A stretch of DNA of 64,000 nt from Peptoniphilus equinus (GTDB taxonomy: Bacteria > Bacillota > Clostridia > Tissierellales > Peptoniphilaceae), in contig NZ_CP115667.1 of the NCBI RefSeq assembly GCF_027921445.1, positions 1,488,001 through 1,552,000 of the forward strand, read 5' to 3'. Shown piece after piece: positions 56,032 to 64,000 of the stretch. The notes beneath the pieces are model-generated. The model worked only from the letters and a program-made list of their open reading frames with translations, ran no database searches and was not told the origin of the DNA. A program made the position numbers and the translations under genes. Numbering within the stretch: position 1 is the stretch's first letter; the number at the start of each line of letters is the position of its first letter.

Positions 56032-56296
56032 TGTTATTTGGTTTGGAGCTCTATGTTTATAGTTCTCTCATAGCCTATGGCCAAAAAGCCATGGTACCTA
56101 TACGGGATTTTTCGCTTATGAGTATGAACTCACAAGTCATATCATTATCTCTTATAATTCTTACTTCCAACGCCCAAGCTATTTTATGCTGCATGGCTCC
56201 TTCTCGCTTGTCGTTGAAACCGATCTTCCGGCTCTTACGTTAGTTTGTTTTCAAATCGTCCTTATTGTTGGTGGCTGCTTTGTAGTCATTCTTTTT
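56032..56296. other. Gene-free interval right of the island
   Basis: About 265 AT-rich bases with no gene or RNA I recognise. It ends at the stop of the minus-strand signal peptidase gene. It may be further mobile-element debris. Confidence 0.45.
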
Positions 56297-56752
56297 TTAT
56301 GTCTTTGGCCCGACAAGACGTCGGTCAACCATATGCGTCACATCTCCGACACGGATCGGTCCGAAGTGACGAGAATCTTTCGACGCATCTCTGTTGTCGC
56401 CGAGGACATACAGTTCTCCCGACTTAAGACGAAAGACACAACCACCGTCCACCGGTGTGATCGGTCTGTTGTGAGGTCCTTCAGTGACAAAGACATGATC
56501 CCCCACAACAAGGACCTCATCACCTGCAACGGCCACAATACGTTTTAAATACGACTGTGTCTGCCCCAGGAGGACAAAGATTACCAACGTCCCTCGCGAC
56601 AGCTGACTCGGCACCGCCGTCCTCACTTTTAACAGGTCGCCATGATTTAACGTGGGGCTCATGCTGTTGCCAACGACTCGAAAGAGATGTCCTTTGGCCC
56701 AAATAAGTCCGGCGAGGACAAAAGCCGCCACCACCCAACCGAATCCATTCAT
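56297..56752 (-). CDS. Type I signal peptidase (S26)
   Basis: A 151-residue signal peptidase with one N-terminal membrane helix (residues 4-20). The catalytic serine is Ser30 in GNSMSPTL, the general-base lysine is Lys70 in YLKRIVAVAGD, and the box E GDNRDASKDSRHFG is present. Its length is short, as in Gram-positive SipS-like enzymes. ATG 56752 has AAGGAG; nine upstream codons lack a site. It follows the V-ATPase terminator by about 70 bases, so it probably has its own promoter. It would release the mature forms of exported proteins such as Ggt. Confidence 0.92.
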   Translation of the reverse strand: MNGFGWVVAAFVLAGLIWAKGHLFRVVGNSMSPTLNHGDLLKVRTAVPSQLSRGTLVIFVLLGQTQSYLKRIVAVAGDEVLVVGDHVFVTEGPHNRPITPVDGGCVFRLKSGELYVLGDNRDASKDSRHFGPIRVGDVTHMVDRRLVGPKT

Positions 56753-56824
56753 AACTTGCTCCTTCACTGTATAGTACATTCATTGTAGCACGCAAAGAGA
56801 GCACTGACACGCTCCGAGAGCAAT

Positions 56825-56850
56825 AAAAAAGCTTGGGTTGCCCAAGCTTT
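56825..56850 (-). terminator. Terminator of the V-ATPase operon
   Basis: Minus-strand stem AAAGCTTGGG with CCCAAGCTTT, loop CAA, then a T run. Overlaps the ntpD stop codon. Confidence 0.93.
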
Positions 56851-57556
56851 AAAATTTGAGATTGACCGCTTTGTTGTGCCCCGGTGACGATGGCGGCTGT
56901 GTGACCGGCGGTTTATCTTCCTCTTTGGAAATAATATCTTTGACCTTCATCAGACGAGTAATGCTCGCCCGTTCGTTTTCATCCAATTTTGCGCGAATGT
57001 AGTGAATGGTTTCTTCCAAGTCCGGAATGGTCTTGTACTCCAGTGCATTGACACGGCGGCGCGTCTTTTCAATTTCATCCGCCATGAGCTGGGTAGATTT
57101 TTCCATCTGAGCCAGCTCAAGCAGTCGTGCCATAACAGATTTCAACCCTTCTATGGCCTCGTCCAAATCCGAGGTGGTTTGAGCAAAGCCGTAGGGATAA
57201 ATCGATCCGGACTCAGTCAACGCTTTGGTGTGAAATTGCATATTGGGCACAAAAACGCTCATGACATTTTCAATTTCTATCTCAAGCTCCGTGACCTGGG
57301 TGGGAAACGACACAGCCGCCTCCAACATTTTCGGATCTGTAGAAGACGATGCCAACATAAACTTTTTTGAAGCTTCAATGAGCTCGGCTTCCACTTCCCT
57401 GCGCAGGGTCTTATTCTCCCGAACCAATTCTATAAAGCGACGCATAAGTTCGTCCTGCTTATCTTTCAGTAGCTTATGACCACGAGAAGATGTGCTCAGA
57501 CGCGTCTTCAGCGTACTCAAGTTCATTCGCGTTGGACTGACATTAAGTCTTGTCAT
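56849..57556 (-). CDS. ntpD: V-type ATPase subunit D
   Basis: A 235-residue coiled-coil protein forming the central rotor shaft. Visible are MTRLNVSPTRMNLSTLKTRL at the start, the RGHKLLKDKQDELMRRF segment and long heptad stretches to residue 205, with a proline-rich tail. It is the final gene, immediately after ntpB. Confidence 0.95.
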   Translation of the reverse strand: MTRLNVSPTRMNLSTLKTRLSTSSRGHKLLKDKQDELMRRFIELVRENKTLRREVEAELIEASKKFMLASSSTDPKMLEAAVSFPTQVTELEIEIENVMSVFVPNMQFHTKALTESGSIYPYGFAQTTSDLDEAIEGLKSVMARLLELAQMEKSTQLMADEIEKTRRRVNALEYKTIPDLEETIHYIRAKLDENERASITRLMKVKDIISKEEDKPPVTQPPSSPGHNKAVNLKF

Positions 57557-59086
57557 CTAATCGCGACCTTTCTGGGTGTCGGTATGCATCGTCTCAAGAA
57601 CTGCCTTGGCCGCAGCCAACGAACTATCCTGCCGCTCCTTGTCTATTTGATCGATGGTCTTATCCACTTTTTTGGACAGTACTTCGTGAGGCGCTTTCTT
57701 TGTCTCGGTCACAGTCTCCTCAGAAAGATACTTAGCAATGAGCTTGTCATCAATACGCTTGAGCTCTGTCTTAGGGATGATGCTAAGAAGCTTCCATCCG
57801 GTGTCCAGCGTCTCTTCAATATCCCGATTGGTCTCATAACCCTGATCCACATAATCCCGCTCAAAGGCATCAGCAAACTTGGCAAACGCCTTGTCCGCTT
57901 CCGATAGGGCTGACTCCCCTAAAATGACCGAGAGTTCCTTCGCTTCCTTGCCGGAAGTGTAGGCCGCATAGATCTGGTTCATGGTATCAGCATGGTCTTC
58001 ACGAGTTTTATCTGCACCAATCCCCTTATCCTTGAGACGGGAAAGGGACGGGATAACATTGATCGGCGGCTGAATGCCCTGTTTATACAGCTCTTTGGAA
58101 AGAATAATCTGTCCTTCCGTAATGTAGCCGGTAAGATCCGGAATTGGGTGCGTAATGTCATCTTCCGGCATGGTGAGAATCGGAATTTGAGTGATGGACC
58201 CTTTGCGCCCTTTAATCCGCCCTGCCCGCTCATAGATACCGGCAAGGTCGGTGTAGAGGTAGCCCGGATAACCACGACGCCCCGGTACTTCCTTACGTGC
58301 TGCCGACACCTCGCGAAGGGCTTCGGCATAGTTGGTCATATCAGTCATGATAACCAGCACGTGCATATCCTGTTCAAATGCTAAGTATTCCGCACAGGTA
58401 AGGGCCATTTTCGGCGTGGCAAGTCGTTCAATGGCGGGGTCGTCCGCCAAGTTCATAAACAATACGGCACGGTCGATCGCACCAGTTTCTTTAAAAGAGT
58501 CGATAAAGAACTGAGCTTCTTCAAAAGTGATGCCCATCGCGGTAAAGACGACGGCAAATTTATCATCGGTGCCCAATACTTTGGCTTGTCGGGCAATTTG
58601 AGCCGCTACATTGTTGTGTGGTAAGCCGGCTCCTGAAAAGATAGGAAGTTTTTGCCCACGAACAAGAGTGTTCAGACCGTCAATGGTGGAAATCCCCGTT
58701 TGGATAAACTCGGACGGATAGTCTCGAGATACCGGGTTAATTGCAGTCCCGTTGATATCAATTTTCTCATCGGCGATAATCTTCGGACCGCCGTCAATAG
58801 GTACCCCGAGGCCGTCGAATACACGCCCGATCATATCCGGACTCACGCCCAGCTCCAACGGGTGCCCTAAAAAGCGCACTTTGGTCCCGGCCAGATTGAT
58901 GCCGGAAGATCCTTCAAAAATTTGCACCATAGCTTTGTCTTTGTTGATTTCAATGACACGGCCGCGGCGACGCTCGCCGGTTTGGAGCTCAATATCAACT
59001 AATTCTTCATATTCGACACCTTCAACCCCTTCCACAACCATAAGGGGGCCGACAACTTCGGTGACGGAACGATATTCTTTAAGCAT
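57557..59086 (-). CDS. ntpB: V-type ATPase subunit B (non-catalytic)
   Basis: A 509-residue nucleotide-fold subunit of the V1 hexamer. It has [20 protein letters not shown] at the start, the degenerate P-loop region [20 protein letters not shown] lacking the GKT of subunit A, and the arginine-finger segment [23 protein letters not shown] 59086 has AAGGAGG; an in-frame extension of 29 codons belongs to ntpA. The ntpA stop overlaps this start by eight bases. Confidence 0.97.
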   Translation of the reverse strand: MLKEYRSVTEVVGPLMVVEGVEGVEYEELVDIELQTGERRRGRVIEINKDKAMVQIFEGSSGINLAGTKVRFLGHPLELGVSPDMIGRVFDGLGVPIDGGPKIIADEKIDINGTAINPVSRDYPSEFIQTGISTIDGLNTLVRGQKLPIFSGAGLPHNNVAAQIARQAKVLGTDDKFAVVFTAMGITFEEAQFFIDSFKETGAIDRAVLFMNLADDPAIERLATPKMALTCAEYLAFEQDMHVLVIMTDMTNYAEALREVSAARKEVPGRRGYPGYLYTDLAGIYERAGRIKGRKGSITQIPILTMPEDDITHPIPDLTGYITEGQIILSKELYKQGIQPPINVIPSLSRLKDKGIGADKTREDHADTMNQIYAAYTSGKEAKELSVILGESALSEADKAFAKFADAFERDYVDQGYETNRDIEETLDTGWKLLSIIPKTELKRIDDKLIAKYLSEETVTETKKAPHEVLSKKVDKTIDQIDKERQDSSLAAAKAVLETMHTDTQKGRD

Positions 59087-60890
59087 GGGTTGCCTCCTTA
59101 TCTTCGGTGGTTGTTTGCGGTGCCTCGGATTTGCGTGCATGTGGAATGATGCCGTCAATGGCACTATGCACATCGTCTAAGATTTGCTCCAACTTGGACA
59201 GTTCTTCTTCCGGCACATACTTCATCCGCGTAATAGCTTCACGTACCGGCAGCTTCTCAATCTCAGAAAGGTAAGCGCCGTGTTCCAGACCTCGAAGGCC
59301 TTCATCATAGAAACCCATAATCGTCTTCATCATCAGATTTTGTTTCTCAAGGGAGCAGAACGTATCCACCTCATGGAAGGCATTTTGTTGGAGATAATCT
59401 TCTCTAAGGGACTTAGCCACCTCAAGCTTCAACTGATCTTTTTCAGACAAACTGTCCCGTCCGACCAGACGGACAATTTCTTGAAGCGAGGATTCTTCCT
59501 GGAGCAGCGCCATCGCCGCTTTTCGTCGCAGAGAGAACTCCGGATCCACGCTCTGATCAAAGAACTTATCCATCTTAGCTTGATAAAGGGAATATGACTC
59601 GATCCAGTTAATGGCTGGGAAGTGACGGGCATAGGATAAGTTATAATCCAACTTCCAGAAAATTTTGACAATTCGCAGGGTGGACTGGGTGACCGGCTCA
59701 GAAATATCTCCGCCCGGAGGCGATACTGCACCGATGACGGACAGTGCCCCTTCCCTTGCGTCTGCCCCGAGGCATCTCACACGGCCGGCACGTTCATAAA
59801 ACTCCGCCACACGGCTGGCAAGATATGCGGGGTAGCCTTCATCACCGGGCATCTCTTCCAGACGTCCCGACATTTCACGGAGCGCCTCCGCCCAACGGGA
59901 CGTGGAATCCGCCATCATGGCTACAGAATATCCCATATCCCGATAGTATTCACAAATGGTGATCCCGGTATAAATGGATGCTTCACGCGCCGCCACCGGC
60001 ATATTCGATGTATTGGCAATAAGCACTGTACGCTTCATAATGGACTCGCCGGTGCGCTCATCGATAAGTTCCGGAAACTCCATCAGTACGTCGGTCATTT
60101 CATTGCCCCGTTCACCGCAGCCGACATAAACGACCACCTGAGCATCGGCCCACTTAGCCAGCTGGTGTTGTACGACAGTTTTTCCGGATCCGAACGGACC
60201 CGGAATCGCCGCCGTACCGCCTTTGGTGATCGGAAAAAACGTATCGATAACCCGCTGACCAGTAATGAGCGGCGTATTCGGGTCAATCTTTTCGCCAATA
60301 GGACGCGCACGACGCACCGGCCACTTTTGAATCATCGTGAACTCTTTATCTCCCATTTCAGTCTCGAGGACGTAAACCACATCATCGACATGAAACGATC
60401 CGGATTGCACTGATTTAACTTTACCTTTCACATCCGGCGGCACCATAATCTTGTGTTCAATGACTTCCGTCTCCTGAACCGTCCCCACCACGTCGCCACC
60501 TTGGAGGTCGTCCCCCACGTTGACAACAGGGACAAAGTCCCAGAGCTTCTCTCTGTTCAAATTGTGTACTTCCGCGCCTTTGACAAGAAAATCGCCTGCC
60601 ACTTCCTGGAGCTTTTCCAGCGGACGCTGAATTCCGTCAAACATCTGCTCAATGAGTCCGGGTCCCAGTTCTACCGAAAGTGGTGAGCCTGTCGTATAAA
60701 CATCATCCCCCGGAGCAATCCCAGTAGTCTCTTCATAGACTTGAATTGAAGCCTCATCGCCGCGCATTTCGATGATTTCGCCAATGAGCTTATCCTTTGA
60801 CACTTCCACCACATCATACACTGACGCATCGGTCATACCACCGGCGACAACGAGGGGTCCGGAAACTTTTATAACGTGTCCTGTATTCAA
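59079..60890 (-). CDS. ntpA: V-type ATPase catalytic subunit A
   Basis: A 603-residue catalytic subunit. P-loop [17 protein letters not shown], the family-specific insert (about residues 115-185) and [17 protein letters not shown] with the catalytic glutamate are present. I choose the TTG at 60890 because AAGGAGG stands five bases before it and the protein then begins [18 protein letters not shown]; the ATG at 60920 lies in the ntpF reading region and has no site. Hydrolyses ATP, or makes ATP in reverse, driving the sodium or proton rotor. Confidence 0.96.
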   Translation of the reverse strand: MNTGHVIKVSGPLVVAGGMTDASVYDVVEVSKDKLIGEIIEMRGDEASIQVYEETTGIAPGDDVYTTGSPLSVELGPGLIEQMFDGIQRPLEKLQEVAGDFLVKGAEVHNLNREKLWDFVPVVNVGDDLQGGDVVGTVQETEVIEHKIMVPPDVKGKVKSVQSGSFHVDDVVYVLETEMGDKEFTMIQKWPVRRARPIGEKIDPNTPLITGQRVIDTFFPITKGGTAAIPGPFGSGKTVVQHQLAKWADAQVVVYVGCGERGNEMTDVLMEFPELIDERTGESIMKRTVLIANTSNMPVAAREASIYTGITICEYYRDMGYSVAMMADSTSRWAEALREMSGRLEEMPGDEGYPAYLASRVAEFYERAGRVRCLGADAREGALSVIGAVSPPGGDISEPVTQSTLRIVKIFWKLDYNLSYARHFPAINWIESYSLYQAKMDKFFDQSVDPEFSLRRKAAMALLQEESSLQEIVRLVGRDSLSEKDQLKLEVAKSLREDYLQQNAFHEVDTFCSLEKQNLMMKTIMGFYDEGLRGLEHGAYLSEIEKLPVREAITRMKYVPEEELSKLEQILDDVHSAIDGIIPHARKSEAPQTTTEDKEATHA

Positions 60891-60900
60891 AATTTCCTCC

Positions 60901-61209
60901 TTACAAAATGTTACTGCCAACGGCTTTTTCTACATTGCTGTCGATTTTCTTCATGCCGATGCCAAGGGATCCCTTATTCGATGGAATGGGTACAATGGCT
61001 GGAATGGTAACATTGTTATATCTGTTAATAGTTGTTTCGATCTCTTGTGCAAGGTCTTCCGTGATAAAGATGAGGCCATATTTTTCCCGGGCCAGTTCAT
61101 CCACGATAAGCCTTGCATCGTCTTTGGTATAACACGCCTTGACTTCAACGCCCAGAGCTTTAAAGGCAAGGACGGAATTTTTGTCGCCAACGACTGCAAT
61201 TTTATACAT
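60901..61209 (-). CDS. ntpF: V-type ATPase subunit F
   Basis: A 102-residue stalk protein beginning [20 protein letters not shown], with the Rossmann-like [12 protein letters not shown] and the [17 protein letters not shown] motif. ATG 61209 overlaps the ntpC stop by eight bases; its binding site (AAAGG) is weak, so coupling is likely. Binds subunit D in the rotor shaft. Confidence 0.93.
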   Translation of the reverse strand: MYKIAVVGDKNSVLAFKALGVEVKACYTKDDARLIVDELAREKYGLIFITEDLAQEIETTINRYNNVTIPAIVPIPSNKGSLGIGMKKIDSNVEKAVGSNIL

Positions 61210-62179
61210 AAGTATCACGTAACCTTTGTCGTAAGACGTCTTCATCCGTACCGTTTAACAGGCCGATAAAGATCAGTCGAATATTTTTTATTTCCGTTTC
61301 TCTCGCATAGAGATAGTTGAAGAGTATCTCAGGGCCATAGGTCGTATGTTTATAATTTTTGATCAGTGCCATAAAGTAGTTGTCCTTGGCTTTTTCAAAC
61401 TCTGCCATGGATCCGGTCTCTTTATAGGCCTTCAGCCCCTCATCTAAGTACTTGCGAAAGTTCACCCGAGTTAACAGCGCCGTGTCTTCTGACTCATAAA
61501 AGTGATTTAACGTGCCGAGATCCAACATGCCGCCGTCAATCAGCGCTTTGGCTAAAAGGTCCTGTGCGTCACCGCGACGTCGCAGTCTGAGCGTCGTAGC
61601 AATGTTGGTGAAATCCACTAAATCCCGGACATACGTCTCAAAGAGCTCCACCTGACTCTCTTTCGCCAACGCTTTTATGGCATCGAAGTAGGCGTTATCC
61701 AGATAGATATCCACATCCTGAGGGTCTTTGGTGAGCTCAAAAGTTTCCAGCGCCCCTTGCAATACAGTGGCATAGGCATTGTCCGAAAACTCGTTGAGTG
61801 ACGCCTTAATAGCCTGCACATCACCTTTGATAGGATAGTATAAGTGAGATAAATCCTCGTGAAGCAGTTGCTCCTTCGCAGCTACTTTGAGGTTGTGGTA
61901 AACGTATTTTAAAGCCAACAAATCGATGACATCATCGTCGTGGGCAATGTCATACATGGTATTGTAGAAACCGATGAGGACATTCTCCAAAGCTTTGTCG
62001 TAATCGTCCACGCTCCTAAGCTTCATCGCCTCTTCCTTGTAGACCGTATCTCCCAGGGAATTGATAAGTCCTTCGACCGTCTTAGCTTCAATAAAGTTTT
62101 TAAAATCTACATCAGAGAGTAAATTCTTTTCATATATGCGCGTCTGAACCGACGCCTGCACAAAAGCTTCTCGTTTCAT
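61202..62179 (-). CDS. ntpC: V-type ATPase subunit C (d)
   Basis: A 325-residue helical funnel-shaped subunit linking the shaft to the membrane ring. [23 protein letters not shown] near the C-terminus is the family signature, and the helical [21 protein letters not shown] region is typical. AGGAGGG precedes the ATG. Sits between ntpE and ntpF. Confidence 0.94.
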   Translation of the reverse strand: MKREAFVQASVQTRIYEKNLLSDVDFKNFIEAKTVEGLINSLGDTVYKEEAMKLRSVDDYDKALENVLIGFYNTMYDIAHDDDVIDLLALKYVYHNLKVAAKEQLLHEDLSHLYYPIKGDVQAIKASLNEFSDNAYATVLQGALETFELTKDPQDVDIYLDNAYFDAIKALAKESQVELFETYVRDLVDFTNIATTLRLRRRGDAQDLLAKALIDGGMLDLGTLNHFYESEDTALLTRVNFRKYLDEGLKAYKETGSMAEFEKAKDNYFMALIKNYKHTTYGPEILFNYLYARETEIKNIRLIFIGLLNGTDEDVLRQRLRDTYV

Positions 62180-62191
62180 TTACCCTCCTAT

Positions 62192-62743
62192 TCACTCACC
62201 GCCACGAAGTTTTTTATAGAGCTTGGGCTCAATGTCCGGACGCAAACTTTCCAGAAGTGTGCCAAAATCGTTATTGTACACCACAGCACCGTCGGCAATG
62301 CTAAACCCGGACTTTACCGTCTCCTCGGCAAGCTTCATCGTCATGTGGGCGCTGACAAAATCCCTTTTATCGGCTCTGACGTAGAGCAAAGGATCCTTAA
62401 GCTCGAGTTTGGCCACGGTACTTTCAATCACCTCAAGGTATGCCTCATCGGAGAGGGCATTCAGCTTCTCCAGCGCGAGACGAAAGACTTCATCGATAGT
62501 GGCCTCCCTAGCCTTTAACACACTGTCCCGACCTTTGAGCTGTGCACTGGAAATAGTCCGCTCATACAGACTTTGTCGTTCGCTTTCACCCCGTCGTTGC
62601 AGCAGCTCCTCTTCCCGTGCCACGTCAAGTTCGGCCCGTTGTACAATAGCTTCAGCTTCCTTCTTGGCAGCGTCAATTATACTCAACTCTTCCTGTTTCG
62701 CTTTGGCTTCAATTTCTGCTAGTAAAGTTTCTATATTTGACAC
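62192..62743 (-). CDS. ntpE: V-type ATPase subunit E
   Basis: A 183-residue peripheral-stalk protein: a charged coiled coil over the first 90 residues (IEAKAKQEELSIIDAAKKEA) and a globular C-terminus. The GTG at 62743 is chosen, with AAGGAGG five bases upstream; an earlier GTG at 62761 lies before that site. Overlap with ntpK is avoided this way. Confidence 0.9.
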   Translation of the reverse strand: MSNIETLLAEIEAKAKQEELSIIDAAKKEAEAIVQRAELDVAREEELLQRRGESERQSLYERTISSAQLKGRDSVLKAREATIDEVFRLALEKLNALSDEAYLEVIESTVAKLELKDPLLYVRADKRDFVSAHMTMKLAEETVKSGFSIADGAVVYNNDFGTLLESLRPDIEPKLYKKLRGGE

Positions 62744-62753
62744 TTGGACCTCC

Positions 62754-64000
<1,247 letters not shown>

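Overview
The window is a stretch of chromosome from a Gram-positive, anaerobic, amino-acid-using member of the Firmicutes. The Clostridia/Tissierellia side is likely, and a Peptoniphilaceae-like relative is my best guess from gene content rather than from any search. The pointers are strong AGGAGG ribosome binding sites, a large Firmicutes-type SRP RNA, sigma-A promoters, TTG/GTG starts, a V-type ATPase, a sodium-pump decarboxylase subunit, glutaminase, gamma-glutamyltransferase, a HutG-like enzyme and an S-layer-homology protein. Base composition looks close to half GC by eye, but clearly AT-richer around 53.9-56.3 kb.

Layout. 1-10.6 kb (minus strand) is the core rpoB-rpoC block, then a thiamine-binding-type protein, then rpsL-rpsG-fusA with its own promoter; fusA runs off the left edge. 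10.8-15 kb carries secreted gamma-glutamyltransferase, a sodium:amino-acid symporter and glutaminase. 15.2-22.7 kb holds a DUF2325 protein and an ABC uptake operon (ATPase, two permeases, lipoprotein) ending in an unusual PHP-HAD two-enzyme fusion. 22.8-27.2 kb has murJ (apparently leaderless), an OadB-like sodium pump with a 38-residue partner, and a DUF6688-like membrane protein. 27.3-34.9 kb is the lower-glycolysis operon gap-pgk-tpiA-gpmI-eno, extended by sixA and a thioesterase, next to an SLH protein. 35.2-39.8 kb has gltX and a feoA-feoA-feoB-Cys-rich iron operon behind a Fur-like site. 39.9-41.6 kb has the SRP RNA, a fluoride channel under a fluoride riboswitch, and tRNA-Ser(GGA). 41.6-53.5 kb has birA, a cation diffusion facilitator, a cysteine desulfidase-like gene, an LTA-synthase-like sulfatase, thiD, a MaoC-like hydratase, hisS-hutG and ppx-ppk. 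53.8-56.0 kb is an acquired-looking island (TetR regulator, membrane protein, alpha/beta hydrolase) followed by a shattered cysteine-rich KTR gene typical of Tn916-like elements. 56.3-64 kb has a type I signal peptidase and the V-ATPase operon ntpIKECFABD, cut by the right edge.

How it fits together. The ATPase rotor subunit keeps all six side chains that bind sodium in Enterococcus hirae NtpK. With the OadB-like pump and the sodium:amino-acid symporter this suggests a sodium-based energy economy. Gamma-glutamyltransferase, symporter and glutaminase would feed glutamate metabolism. The most novel-looking unit is the ABC importer joined to a CehA/McbA-type PHP metallohydrolase fused to a HAD phosphatase, which I infer to be a phosphoester-scavenging system. 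No CRISPR array, complete insertion sequence or prophage is visible.
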